From NCBI GenBank assembly GCA_046348685.1, contig JAXMDT010000006.1, positions 1 through 64,000 on the forward strand: a stretch of 64,000 bases of DNA. The letters are read 5' to 3'. Below the pieces are notes generated by a model. That model saw nothing but the letters and a program-made list of their open reading frames with translations, did no database searches and was not told the origin of the DNA. This document shows, piece by piece, positions 1-8,274 of the stretch; within the stretch, counting starts at the first letter, position 1; each line of letters opens with the position of its first letter. The translations under genes and the position numbers were made by a program. The stretch comes from JAXMDT01 sp046348685. GTDB lineage: Bacteria; Pseudomonadota; Alphaproteobacteria; Rickettsiales; UBA998.

Positions 1-23
1 ATGAAAATCATGAGGAGCATATA

Positions 24-383
24 ATGCAGAGTTCAAAAATTATATTCGGTATCGCTGTTCTCAGCGTCCTTTTTTGTACAATCATCGGGCATGCCGCTTT
101 TGCAGAAAAGCCACCACTTAAAGGGAGCGCAAAAGATTTTCTCGCTTGGTGTCAAAATCCGAAAGAGGATTGCCGGGGATTACTTGTGATGCACCGTACA
201 ACCTATTCCGAATTTGGTAAGGGCAAAGAGGGGCTGCCGCAAATTTGTTTGCCTGACCCAATCGCAGGCGATGAATTGAAGTCAACTGTCATCAGTGAGC
301 TAACGAATGATGCCACGCTGCAAAACACGGGCACGACACCCGCTCTGCTGCACATTTACGAAAAGCATTATCCGTGTAAGTGA
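24..383 (+). CDS. Small secreted protein, Rap1a/Tai immunity-like
   Basis: A 119-residue protein with an N-terminal signal peptide (hydrophobic residues 6-22, likely cleavage after HAAFA). The mature part has three features of the Rap1a/Tai family: an early FLAWC segment, a central CLPDP motif, and a terminal HYPCK with a C-terminal cysteine. Members of that family are periplasmic proteins, and some protect against type VI amidase effectors. No cognate effector is visible here, so an immunity role is not shown. The start is supported by GAGGAG at 12-17, six bases before ATG. The next gene overlaps its stop codon, so the two are probably co-transcribed. Confidence 0.55.
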   Translation: MQSSKIIFGIAVLSVLFCTIIGHAAFAEKPPLKGSAKDFLAWCQNPKEDCRGLLVMHRTTYSEFGKGKEGLPQICLPDPIAGDELKSTVISELTNDATLQNTGTTPALLHIYEKHYPCK

Positions 384-1132
384 TGATGCAAATCACAAAG
401 CATATTCATGCCATAGTTTTATTATGTTTATCCATAACTATTGGCGCGATTGCTTGTCCATCGTTTGCCCATTCTCCCTATCTCGTTCCTTACGCTTCGT
501 TTGATGATTACAACGGAAGCAAGCTAACGGTCTATGGATGGTACGGTGACGGTATCATGATCACCGATCCTGTAGCCGTTGTGGTTCTTGATGAACAAGA
601 TAATTTATATGCGCAGACTGAAGTTGCGGTTGGCGCAACGGTATTATGTTTGAATTCTGCTAATTGCTGGGTGTTTCTGCAAAATGGGGTATTTCCGTTT
701 TCAGACATATATCGATTAAGTTTGCCGGAGAATTACATACAGTCGACGGTTCGTTTCAATAAAGATTATCCGGAACGAATAAAGCCGAATACAATAAATT
801 TTACTTCAGAACTTATTCCACTGCCCTTTATTGAATTTCTTATTTATCCTGCAACAAACCTTATTTGGTTTCTTCCTTTGGTTTTAACTCCTATCGGTCT
901 TTTCATCGCTGGAATGCTGATCGGAAAAATGAAAATGCATCAGAAAATCATTTTTGTTCTCCAGTTTGTTATTTTTGGAATTGCTTCATTCAGTGTGTTT
1001 GCCGTTTTGATATACTGCATTATTGGCAAGGTTGGATTGCTACCTTATGTCGTTATTTCGCTGATATTGGGTTATATTGTTAGCGATCACTGGCTTCGCA
1101 AGCTTAAAAATAGTAAAATCAATACATTATAA
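383..1132 (+). CDS. Membrane protein with periplasmic domain, unknown function
   Basis: About 249 residues. It opens with a signal peptide or signal anchor (ending near ACPSFAHS), followed by a roughly 130-residue extracytoplasmic region. Three to four hydrophobic helices fill the C-terminal 100 residues. The layout resembles small periplasmic-domain/TM proteins, but I recognise no family. Its start codon overlaps the stop of the preceding Rap1a-like gene. GTG at 380, ATG at 383 and ATG at 386 are all possible starts. The codons are more AT-rich than in the following sigma-factor region, so the first two genes may have a different history from their neighbours. Confidence 0.6.
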   Translation: MMQITKHIHAIVLLCLSITIGAIACPSFAHSPYLVPYASFDDYNGSKLTVYGWYGDGIMITDPVAVVVLDEQDNLYAQTEVAVGATVLCLNSANCWVFLQNGVFPFSDIYRLSLPENYIQSTVRFNKDYPERIKPNTINFTSELIPLPFIEFLIYPATNLIWFLPLVLTPIGLFIAGMLIGKMKMHQKIIFVLQFVIFGIASFSVFAVLIYCIIGKVGLLPYVVISLILGYIVSDHWLRKLKNSKINTL

Positions 1133-1247
1133 GTTTTTCCAGCTACCGAATACTTTCCTCCTCCAATTCGTATCACTCTTCGAAAGCGCCAAGGCACAAA
1201 AGGCGGCCTTTCAGTAACAGGGCTGTAACAGCAAAGGAGTGTATACC

Positions 1248-1727
1248 ATGAAGAAGTTTCTGATCACCACGGCCATGACGGCCTTTATGTTTGGCGGCGC
1301 CGCGCTTGCTGAAATCCCGGCGGATAAAACATACCATACCCCGCCACAGGTGGAAGCGGTCCTCGCGAAACTGCCGAAGGAAAAAGCGGATCTGTTCCGC
1401 ACCACAATGGAAGGCTTGAAATCGGACCGCGAGGCATCCCGCGCCGAGAGCAAGAAACTGCACGATGAGCTGGAAGCCATCCTGACCGCGCCGACGTTCG
1501 ACAAAGCGGCGTTCCTCGCTAAATCGAAGGAAATCGCCGCTCACCGCGATGCGAAACGTGCCAAGTTTGAGGAGGCCATTGCTTCCATCGCGGGTCAATA
1601 TACACAGGAAGAGCGTAAAATGCTGGTCGATGCCATGCCGAAGCGCGGCATGCACCATGGCTGGCACAAAAAGGGTGACGCTCCGGCGGGCGGGCCTGTA
1701 GCCGCGCCGGACGCGGGTGACGAGTAA
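1248..1727 (+). CDS. Periplasmic Spy/CpxP- or Metal_resist-like protein
   Basis: A 159-residue secreted protein with signal peptide MKKFLITTAMTAFMFGGAALA. The mature part is almost wholly helical and charged, with a YTQEER segment equivalent to the LTxxQ-type signature of Spy/CpxP and the Metal_resist family. The C-terminal tail is rich in His/Met/Gly (GMHHGWHKK), consistent with metal contact. It is a paralogue of the 2662-3147 product: compare TFDKAAFL here with TYDKAAYL there. ATG 1248 is chosen over GTG 1239 because AAGGAG at 1234-1239 is spaced correctly for it. It is probably a target or partner of the adjacent ECF system (inference). Confidence 0.75.
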   Translation: MKKFLITTAMTAFMFGGAALAEIPADKTYHTPPQVEAVLAKLPKEKADLFRTTMEGLKSDREASRAESKKLHDELEAILTAPTFDKAAFLAKSKEIAAHRDAKRAKFEEAIASIAGQYTQEERKMLVDAMPKRGMHHGWHKKGDAPAGGPVAAPDAGDE

Positions 1728-1756
1728 CCTTGACGGTAGGTTAAAGTCACCTCATG

Positions 1757-1795
1757 CTAGTCACCGGCCATACCCCCGTGTGGCCGGTGCGCTAG
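1757..1795. promoter_or_regulatory. Strong hairpin before the sigma factor gene
   Basis: CACCGGCCA (1762-1770) and TGGCCGGTG (1781-1789) are exact inverted copies around a 10-base loop, and outer CTAG sequences also pair. There is no T-run after it, so it is not a standard intrinsic terminator. It lies between the Spy-like gene and the sigma-factor start. It could attenuate readthrough, stabilise the upstream mRNA, or bind a regulator. Confidence 0.5.
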
Positions 1796-1808
1796 CGAAA
1801 AAGGAACG

Positions 1809-2366
1809 ATGGTGGATAACGCAGCAACTGACAGGCAGTTACTGGAGAGGATAACGGCAGGCGATCATGCCGCCTTTGCCGCCCTGGTGAAAATGCACTC
1901 GCTGCGTTTTTACCGCGTGGCGTACCGCTTTCTCGGCAACCGCGAGCGGGCGGAGGATATGGTGCAGGAAGCATTTTTAAAGCTTTGGGAAAATCCATCG
2001 ATCTGGAACCCGGGGTCGAATGCCAAGTTCACCACCTGGTTTTACCGCGTCGTGGTGAATCTCTGCCTGGATGCGAAAAAGAAATATACGCCGCTGCAGC
2101 TCGCCGAGGATTTCGATGCGGCGGACGAGGCGGAGACTCAGGAGGAGGCGCTGATCGAAACGGAAAAGCGCGCGCTCCTCGACAAGGAAATAAACGATCT
2201 GCCCGAGCGGCAGAAAACAGCCGTGGTGCTCTGCTTCATGGAAGGCTTAAGCAACCAGGAGGCAGCCGAGGTGATGGGGCTGCAGCTGAAGGCACTGCAA
2301 TCACTGCTCATGCGCGCCAAGGAGCGTTTGAGCCTACGTTTGAAAGCATATCGGGAGGTGGCATAA
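1809..2366 (+). CDS. ECF-type RNA polymerase sigma factor
   Basis: A 185-residue sigma-70-family protein of ECF size. Region 2 covers about residues 20-85 (FRAEDMVQEAFLKLWENP-like core). Region 4 covers about 125-180, where LPERQKTAVVLCF leads into the helix-turn-helix LSNQEAAEVMGL. It should direct RNA polymerase to a small regulon in response to an envelope signal. The following gene starts inside its stop codon (TAATG), and that gene overlaps the next by four bases, so the three are a tight translational unit. The Shine-Dalgarno AAGGA at 1801-1805 is close to the ATG, and GTG 1812 is an alternative start. Confidence 0.9.
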   Translation: MVDNAATDRQLLERITAGDHAAFAALVKMHSLRFYRVAYRFLGNRERAEDMVQEAFLKLWENPSIWNPGSNAKFTTWFYRVVVNLCLDAKKKYTPLQLAEDFDAADEAETQEEALIETEKRALLDKEINDLPERQKTAVVLCFMEGLSNQEAAEVMGLQLKALQSLLMRAKERLSLRLKAYREVA

Positions 2367-2665
2367 TGGATGAGGAAGAATTGAAAATGATACTGGCAAG
2401 GGACATACCGGCGCCGAGCAAAAATTTCGCCGAGCGCATCATTCTGGCCGCGCACAGCACGCCGCAGCGCCGTCCGCTCAGCGTCTGGAATTATATCCGC
2501 GAGGCGTTCGCCGAGTGCCTGGTGCCGAAGCCCGCGTTCGTGCTGGCATCGATGCTGGCGTTAGGGCTGGTATTTGGTTTCAATGCCGCTAATATGCAGT
2601 CACCGGCGAAGACCAGCGTGCAGTATGTGCAGGATGCATGGAGCAATCAGGGGTGGGGCATATGA
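2366..2665 (+). CDS. Small single-pass membrane protein, probable anti-sigma factor
   Basis: Ninety-nine residues: a cytoplasmic N-terminus with an acidic start (MDEEELKMILARDIPAPSKN), one transmembrane helix at about residues 56-73 (FVLASMLALGLVFGFNA), and a short extracytoplasmic tail. Position and topology match short anti-sigma proteins such as CnrY, encoded beside ECF sigma factors. Sequence conservation in that group is too poor to confirm this by eye. The start overlaps the sigma stop by one base and the stop overlaps the next start by four (ATGA). A longer ORF in this frame begins inside the sigma gene, but coupling favours ATG 2366. Confidence 0.65.
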   Translation: MDEEELKMILARDIPAPSKNFAERIILAAHSTPQRRPLSVWNYIREAFAECLVPKPAFVLASMLALGLVFGFNAANMQSPAKTSVQYVQDAWSNQGWGI

Positions 2666-3147
2666 AGAAGATTCAGATCGTCATCGTTCTCTCGCTCATC
2701 TTGAATATGGTGCTGGGCGGGATGCTTATTGGCATGAAAATGCACGATCGGCCTCACTCGCCGATGACGACGCTGAAAGTCTGGGGCAAGAACGAGCTGC
2801 CCGCCGAAAAGCAGCAGGCGTTTAATGTCATGATGCAGAAGCTGGATACCGATACGCACGACCTCCGCCAGCAGGTGAAGGAAGCGCGGCGCGAGATGCA
2901 CCGCCAGCTGGCTGCAGAAACCTATGACAAAGCGGCGTACCTGAAAGCGGTCGATAATTTCCAGAAGCTGATGAAAGCGCAGATGCGCCAGTTCGCCGGT
3001 TCGGTCGCGGATTTCGCGACGCAGCTTACACCGGAGGAACGCGCCTCGCTCGTCAAGATGCTGAGCCGCCGCCCACCGCCACCGGGTGAAAAACCGGCGG
3101 AGCAAAAGCCTGGCTCATCCGAACCTGCCAAGTCTGAAGCGCACTAG
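2662..3147 (+). CDS. Membrane-anchored periplasmic sensor, Metal_resist/CnrX-like
   Basis: A 161-residue protein with an uncleaved N-terminal hydrophobic segment (IVIVLSLILNMVLGGMLIG) followed by a long helical periplasmic domain and a Pro-rich tail. The domain has LTPEER, the counterpart of YTQEER in the upstream Spy-like gene. In CnrYXH-type systems a protein of this family senses metal in the periplasm and controls release of the sigma factor by its membrane anti-sigma. Gene order sigma, small membrane protein, sensor fits that logic. The ligand cannot be read from the sequence. Its stop lies in a CTAG shared with the stop of the converging exoprotein gene. Confidence 0.75.
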   Translation: MKKIQIVIVLSLILNMVLGGMLIGMKMHDRPHSPMTTLKVWGKNELPAEKQQAFNVMMQKLDTDTHDLRQQVKEARREMHRQLAAETYDKAAYLKAVDNFQKLMKAQMRQFAGSVADFATQLTPEERASLVKMLSRRPPPPGEKPAEQKPGSSEPAKSEAH

Positions 3148-6100
3148 TTTTTAAGGCCTAGCTTTTTTTCCAGTTCTGGATCAAGGCTATAGAGCGGAAG
3201 ATCAACATGGCGCTGCAGATACGCGTCGAAATTACCGAGATTTGCTGCGTTATACATTTGCCGGTGCTCGATATCTTCCTGTGCAATCACCGCCGATAAA
3301 ATGGCCTGATTCATGATATAAACCGGAGGAAGTTGCGGCGTATCGGGTGTCCCAGGTATGCCAGGCGAAGGCGGCGCGGGCACACCAGGATCGGACGGAA
3401 CAGGAGTCGATCCCGTATTGAGAGAACCGCTGCCGCCGCCCGTTTTGACATCGCGTGAACTATTGAACGTGACGCCGGTTCCGGTCGTGCCGGTAAAATC
3501 GATATCGTAGAACGTGCGGGCAGGGCCGCTGAAGGTGATGGAGGCATTGGTGCCGGGAGCGCCGGTCTGGCTGCCCATAAGGTTGATCAGACCGTTCGGC
3601 CCGGTCTTGAATTCAACCGGTGCGTCCCACATGTGCTGATTGATGTTGATGAAACCACTGCTGTCGGCTCGCCCGATCACCAGGCTACCCGCATCGATAC
3701 TGTTTAAAAACGCTTCCGTCAGTTGCAGCGTGCCCGGAGCACCGGCGACGCCGATATCGGTCGATGTAGAGGTCGGCGCAACCGTCACTACGCCAGTCGT
3801 TTGAACAGTCACCAGATTGTTTGACATCGTATTGGTGTTGATCGTGATGTTGCCGGTCGATGTGTTTTTGCCGAGATAATTAGTCAGGTCACCCATGGAC
3901 GAAAATGCCGGAGCGATACCGTTGCTTGTCGCGTTGATCGCGATGTTGCCATCTCCCGTGGTCCACACTTCGGCTGGCACATCGGCAACACTCGTGGCAT
4001 CGGATAACATATAAAATCCGTAATTACTGGCGCCCGATCCGGTGCCGCCTTTTCCAGTAATATCAATGTCGCCGTCGACGGAATGGATAAAGCCGGCAAC
4101 TGCAATAACCACGCCATGATCATTATCCAGGCTGCTGCCCCCCGTACCCTTAATGGTGATGTTCGCTGCCGTCGGTCCCGTGCCGGTGGACTCCACGCCT
4201 GCATATAAATTAAAGAGTACGCCGCGCGCACGGTCTTCTGTCCCTGTGCCGCCTGTTCCTTCCATCGTAATGTCCCCGTATCCCGAGCGGACAACAGCGT
4301 AATCCTCCACGCGCAGTCCCACGGCGCTGTTGGTACCGGAACCGCCATATCCCTTCATTTCAATTTTTGCGGCATTAGCGGTTGTCCCTAAGGATTCCAC
4401 GACCACCTGATCCGTGACAATGATTCCAAAATTGTTGGCGCCAGGAGCATTGCCGCCTCTGCCTTCAATATAAATATCGCCATCAATAGAAGTGATCGCT
4501 GTATCCTGATCATTCAGATGTACGCCTTGATTGGAACCGGTCGTGCTGGTTCCCGCAATTCCGGTCAGGCTGATTTTACCCGCTGACGCTCCGGTGCCCG
4601 CCGACGTAATTTTAGCACCTTGTATCACGCCGATGCCTAGAACGTTTCCCCCATTGGTTCCCGTGCCGCCGGTGCCGTGCAGGATAATATCGGCATCCAC
4701 CGTCGATATTTCCGTATTCGCATTCGTGAGATAGATGCCGCTTTGCGTATTTAAATCCGTGCCGCCGACTCCGGTTATCCGGATGTCGCCGACAACGCCG
4801 GTTCCAGCAGAGCTTATTTTTGCGCCGGTGGCCATCACTACGCCGCGATCGCCATTGCTGGTACTTGTGCCGCCTTTACCATATACTGTGATTGCGCCGC
4901 TGGTAGTCGCAAGTTCGGTGCCGGCTCCGTCAAGTGAAACGCCGCGGTTGGTGCTCGTTCCGGTGCCGCCAAATCCTATCAGCTTCATGTTTCCCGACGT
5001 GCTCTGGATGGAAGAACCGCCTTCCATTCTGATTCCCATAAGGCTGGCAGAGGAAGTGGTTGCGCCCTGTCCAAGAATAGTAACGCTCCCGGCACCGGTG
5101 GTAATATCGCTATTATTAATGCGTACGCCGCTGACCAAGGCGCTGGTGCCAAGCGCAAAGTGATCCGGCCTGCCATCATTCGCGGCTCCATCGTTCAGGA
5201 CATTTCCTGCAGTATCTGTAATATCAAAACCGTCATCCGCGCCGCCGCCCACATAAAAATCACCGCCGTTGGTCGTGATATTCGTGTTTACAAGAGAAAC
5301 AGCGCCGCCCTCCGTCGTATCATGCAATCCTGCATCCGCCCAGAAAACCGTATGCAGCTTGCCAGTGCCGGTAGCCGTGATGGTGTTATTGCCGGTTGAA
5401 TTGATGTAGCTATCGGCTTTTAAGGTCAGCGTGACATCCGTGGCGGATGTACTGGTGATATCCGCCGTGCCTAACGTAATGACACCGCTTTGAGTGGTTC
5501 CGGTTGTTCCCGTGGTAATCGTCACGTTGTTTCCGGCCGAGAGGGCGACGCCTATGCTCTCAGCGCTGATGCGGTAACTATCGGAAGGAGCATTTACAAC
5601 ACCGCCTGTGCCCGGTACGTTATTCTCAGCACCTGGTTGCGCATTGTTCTGAATGGTGACATTGCGTGGATCGAGCAGCCATTCGCCCACCGTGCCCCAT
5701 GCGGAGGAGGCGTCTGCAGAACCGGTGAGGCCAAGGTTAATTTTACCCGAGGTTTCGATATGGCCGCCATTGCCATCATTAGGCCCACCCTTGGCGAGGA
5801 TGGTGCCGTCGAATTGCGTGGTCTCATCCGACCATACGGCAACGATACCGCCATTGCCATTATCCGTTGCGCTGGCATTGATACGTGCGCCGGTTTTCAC
5901 CGTTGTATTTTTTGCATTCCTGATCGTGCCTTTACCCTGCCAGCCGCCACCGACCTTCACAATCCCGCCGCCGTCTTTGCCAGTCGCACGCAGTCGAGCA
6001 TCGGTTTCGAGCGTGACATTGCGCGCGGTGACTTCGATCTTGCCGCCGAAGGTGAGCGCGCCGTTTTCTATTCTGGCATCGCTGGCATCGATAATACCAT

Positions 6101-6842
6101 CCACGTTCACGGTGCTGTCGACCAGGCTGGCGGCATCTGTGGCAGTCAATGCCACATACGAAGCTGCGATCGTGCCGGTATGTGTTATAGACGTTTCTTT
6201 TGCGGCATCGGTAACAGCGATAGATACCAATCCATCGCCGTAAAGATCCAACGTTGCCGTTTCTGCCCCAGCGAGTTGTGCCTTGCCAAGCTTGGCGGTG
6301 ATGATGCCGTTGTTCTCGACGTTAGGCGCAAGTATCGCTACTAAGCCTGCGTCTTTTGCGGTGATGGAACCGTTCGCAATAATTTTTGCATCTGCATGAC
6401 CCGGTATGGTCAGTTTAAGCGGCCCGTCCTGCAGGAATGCATCGTTACTGATATCTGCTGTCGTGGCGATAAGGCTACCGACATCGACCTTGGAATTCTT
6501 GCTGAAGACCATGCCGCTTGGGTTGGAAAGGATCACCGTACCATTCGCCGTGATGCTGCCGAGAATCTGCGATGGATTCTGATCATGGATGCGGTTCAGT
6601 GTGATGGCACTGGTGGACGGCTGTTTGAAATCAACGCGCTCACCTGCACCAATGTTAAAACTATTCCAGTCAATCGCTGCGCGGTTCGTACTTTGCGTGA
6701 CCGTCGTAATATTTGCTGTTTGCCCGATGATTGCGCTGCCTGCAGACACAGTCCCGCCCGCCGGTGCAGCCTGGACGGGAATGCAAGGCAGGCAGCACAA
6801 TGCTGTCGAGGCAAGGAGCGTACGGTAAAAGAAGGACTGCAT
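3144..6842 (-). CDS. Large secreted exoprotein with TPS (haemagglutinin-type) N-terminal domain
   Basis: A 1232-residue protein with a signal peptide (cleavage near VQAAPAG). The two-partner-secretion domain covers roughly residues 27-280. Its hallmarks are DWNSFNIGAGERVDF, NRIHDQNPSQILGSI and NPSGMVFSKNSKVDVGSL, the conserved NxxGM/NPSG region of FhaB-like proteins. The middle contains many degenerate beta-helix repeats built around GxGGTGT and GVxxxxxxxIxSxxGxI. A Pro-rich linker precedes a roughly 60-residue C-terminus of unknown type. Such proteins cross the outer membrane through a TpsB porin, and none is encoded in this window. It is probably an adhesin or surface filament. It converges on the sensor gene, sharing four bases. 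Confidence 0.88.
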   Translation of the reverse strand: MQSFFYRTLLASTALCCLPCIPVQAAPAGGTVSAGSAIIGQTANITTVTQSTNRAAIDWNSFNIGAGERVDFKQPSTSAITLNRIHDQNPSQILGSITANGTVILSNPSGMVFSKNSKVDVGSLIATTADISNDAFLQDGPLKLTIPGHADAKIIANGSITAKDAGLVAILAPNVENNGIITAKLGKAQLAGAETATLDLYGDGLVSIAVTDAAKETSITHTGTIAASYVALTATDAASLVDSTVNVDGIIDASDARIENGALTFGGKIEVTARNVTLETDARLRATGKDGGGIVKVGGGWQGKGTIRNAKNTTVKTGARINASATDNGNGGIVAVWSDETTQFDGTILAKGGPNDGNGGHIETSGKINLGLTGSADASSAWGTVGEWLLDPRNVTIQNNAQPGAENNVPGTGGVVNAPSDSYRISAESIGVALSAGNNVTITTGTTGTTQSGVITLGTADITSTSATDVTLTLKADSYINSTGNNTITATGTGKLHTVFWADAGLHDTTEGGAVSLVNTNITTNGGDFYVGGGADDGFDITDTAGNVLNDGAANDGRPDHFALGTSALVSGVRINNSDITTGAGSVTILGQGATTSSASLMGIRMEGGSSIQSTSGNMKLIGFGGTGTSTNRGVSLDGAGTELATTSGAITVYGKGGTSTSNGDRGVVMATGAKISSAGTGVVGDIRITGVGGTDLNTQSGIYLTNANTEISTVDADIILHGTGGTGTNGGNVLGIGVIQGAKITSAGTGASAGKISLTGIAGTSTTGSNQGVHLNDQDTAITSIDGDIYIEGRGGNAPGANNFGIIVTDQVVVESLGTTANAAKIEMKGYGGSGTNSAVGLRVEDYAVVRSGYGDITMEGTGGTGTEDRARGVLFNLYAGVESTGTGPTAANITIKGTGGSSLDNDHGVVIAVAGFIHSVDGDIDITGKGGTGSGASNYGFYMLSDATSVADVPAEVWTTGDGNIAINATSNGIAPAFSSMGDLTNYLGKNTSTGNITINTNTMSNNLVTVQTTGVVTVAPTSTSTDIGVAGAPGTLQLTEAFLNSIDAGSLVIGRADSSGFININQHMWDAPVEFKTGPNGLINLMGSQTGAPGTNASITFSGPARTFYDIDFTGTTGTGVTFNSSRDVKTGGGSGSLNTGSTPVPSDPGVPAPPSPGIPGTPDTPQLPPVYIMNQAILSAVIAQEDIEHRQMYNAANLGNFDAYLQRHVDLPLYSLDPELEKKLGLKN

Positions 6843-7013
6843 GTCCTTGATATTACCAGACGTTTCTTAATAAAAAGGTATATGATATAAGCATTTACCT
6901 TAAATATGATTTAGTCCGGCAAGCCATCGAAAAAAAAGAATATACGGCGGAGATTTTATACCATGTGGTCGTATCATGTGTGGGTCGGATGTCTGATCCG
7001 GAAAAGGATATGT

Positions 7014-7622
7014 ATGAAAACGTCTTTTGTTTTGATGATGGGATTGATCGGTGCGGCGCCTCTTGCCCTAGATGCGCATGCAGGAAATCATGTATCGTTC
7101 GGCTATTCACAGTCGGTCACGACATACGACACGCCGCCGGTGGTTTATAACGCTCCGGCGCCAGTCGTCTATAATTCTGGGGTTCAGCCTTATTGCCGCG
7201 AATATAATGGCCAGGTGATTGTCGGCGGCCGCTACCAGCAAAGCTATGGCACAGCCTGCATGCAGCCGGATGGCGCGTGGCAGATTCAAACGCCGAATGG
7301 CGTCGGCACGCCGGTTGGCTATATCGCCCCTCCTGTCGTCCCCGCGCAGCCGGTTGGTTACTATTCGGGTACGACCTACTATCCGTCCACCTATGGCGCG
7401 CCGACCTATTATACACCACCTGCTTATAACCGCTCATCGTTCAGCGTGTTTGTAGGGGGCAACGATTGGAACCGCGGGCATGGCTGGGGCGGACGCAGCT
7501 TCAGAGGCCCGGACTGCGATGATAATCGTGGCTGGGGCGGGCATCGCGTCTACCGCGACGACTGGAACCGCGGGCATGGCTGGGGTCATGGCGGAAGGCA
7601 CGGCGGCGGCCATTGGCGCTAA
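7014..7622 (+). CDS. Secreted surface protein with RT0821-like motif and Gly/His/Trp-rich tail
   Basis: A 202-residue protein with a signal peptide (ending at DAHAGN). A Tyr/Pro-rich segment is followed by CREYNGQVIVGG and YGTACMQPDGAWQI, which resemble the C-terminal motif of RT0821/Lpp0805-type and 17-kDa surface antigens. The last 55 residues are a low-complexity Gly/His/Arg/Trp tail containing two copies of DWNRGHGWG. ATG 7014 is preferred over the upstream ATG 6963 because AAGGA at 7004-7008 and a canonical signal peptide follow. It is divergent from the exoprotein gene. Function is unknown; a cell-envelope location is likely. Confidence 0.7.
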   Translation: MKTSFVLMMGLIGAAPLALDAHAGNHVSFGYSQSVTTYDTPPVVYNAPAPVVYNSGVQPYCREYNGQVIVGGRYQQSYGTACMQPDGAWQIQTPNGVGTPVGYIAPPVVPAQPVGYYSGTTYYPSTYGAPTYYTPPAYNRSSFSVFVGGNDWNRGHGWGGRSFRGPDCDDNRGWGGHRVYRDDWNRGHGWGHGGRHGGGHWR

Positions 7623-7630
7623 TTAAATAA

Positions 7631-7751
7631 CCTTCTCCCTCATTGAGGGAGAAGGTAGGATGAGGGTGAAAGGCGTAAGCCTTTTTGAATCAAACCGCTT
7701 ACCCTCACCCGCTCGCAATGCTCGCACCCTTTCCCGCAATGCAGGAGAGGG
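7631..7751. repeat. Family B palindromic repeat, gene-free copy
   Basis: The left arm at 7631-7669 begins CCTTCTCCCTCA with its inverted copy and runs into GGATGAGGGTGA. The right arm at 7701-7751 contains ACCCTCACCC, CCCTTTCCCGCA and GGAGAGGG in the opposite orientation. The same arm consensus encloses the DUF559 gene in thiC and forms the insert in cysS. Here it fills the space between two convergent genes. Confidence 0.7.
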
Positions 7752-7763
7752 TTTTATTTGTCG

Positions 7764-8195
7764 CTATGCCTTCCTAAGTTTCTCCTGGAATTCCCGCGCG
7801 AGCTGATCGGCCCGTTCGTTCATGGGATTTCCATCATGGCCTTTCACCCAGTGCCAGCGCATTGTATGGCGCTGGGTGGCGGCCAGCAAACGCTCCCATA
7901 AATCGACGTTTTTCACTTTGCCTTTTTTCCAGTCGCTTTTGATCCAGCCGTGAATCCATTCGGTGATGCCGCGGCGAACATATTCGCTATCGGTATAAAG
8001 ATCGATCTCGCACGGCTCTTTCAAGCTTTCCAGCGCCATGATCGCCGCCATCAATTCCATGCGGTTGTTGGTGGTGGATTCCTCGCCGCCGCATAAATCC
8101 TTTTCATGCTTGCCATAAATCAGCACCGCGCCCCAACCGCCGGGGCCAGGATTTCCGGAGCAGGCGCCGTCCGTGTAGATGGTGACGTGTTTCAT
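7764..8195 (-). CDS. rnhA: Ribonuclease HI
   Basis: A 143-residue enzyme that cleaves the RNA strand of RNA/DNA hybrids, for example when removing primers and R-loops. The four acidic catalytic positions are visible: D9 in YTDGACSGNPGPGGWG, E47 in NNRMELMA, D69 in LYTDSEY, and the late Asp of NERADQLA. WVKGHDGNP provides the conserved histidine. The length is normal for bacterial RNase HI. A family D repeat begins directly upstream of its start codon, separating it from thrB, so its promoter or leader must lie in or beyond that repeat. Confidence 0.96.
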   Translation of the reverse strand: MKHVTIYTDGACSGNPGPGGWGAVLIYGKHEKDLCGGEESTTNNRMELMAAIMALESLKEPCEIDLYTDSEYVRRGITEWIHGWIKSDWKKGKVKNVDLWERLLAATQRHTMRWHWVKGHDGNPMNERADQLAREFQEKLRKA

Positions 8196-8274
8196 AGTCG
8201 ATAGTTGGTAGTCGTTAGTCGCTGGTGGAGCAATTATTTTATCGACTAACGACTAGGGACTATAGACTATAGTC
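8196..8274. repeat. Family D repeat with inverted arms, supplies the thrB stop codon
   Basis: The left arm (8196-8225) reads AGTCGATAG then GTAGTCGTTAGTCG. The right arm (8241-8274) carries CGACTAACGACTA and GACTATAGACTA in the opposite orientation. The same arms recur at 18469-18537. The thrB stop codon (8267-8269) lies inside the right arm, and the left arm abuts the rnhA start codon. The element therefore fills the whole intergenic space. Confidence 0.7.

Noticed and set aside
1985..2665. 226-residue ORF
   Set aside because: Its first part is an out-of-frame shadow of the sigma factor; the real gene starts at 2366 with overlap coupling.
3700..5650. CRISPR-like or tandem DNA repeats
   Set aside because: The repeats are degenerate protein-coding beta-helix units of the exoprotein, not uniform spacers and repeats.
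4531..6344. Long plus-strand ORFs opposite the exoprotein
   Set aside because: They are antisense shadows with Pro/Val/Ala-biased composition and no ribosome sites.
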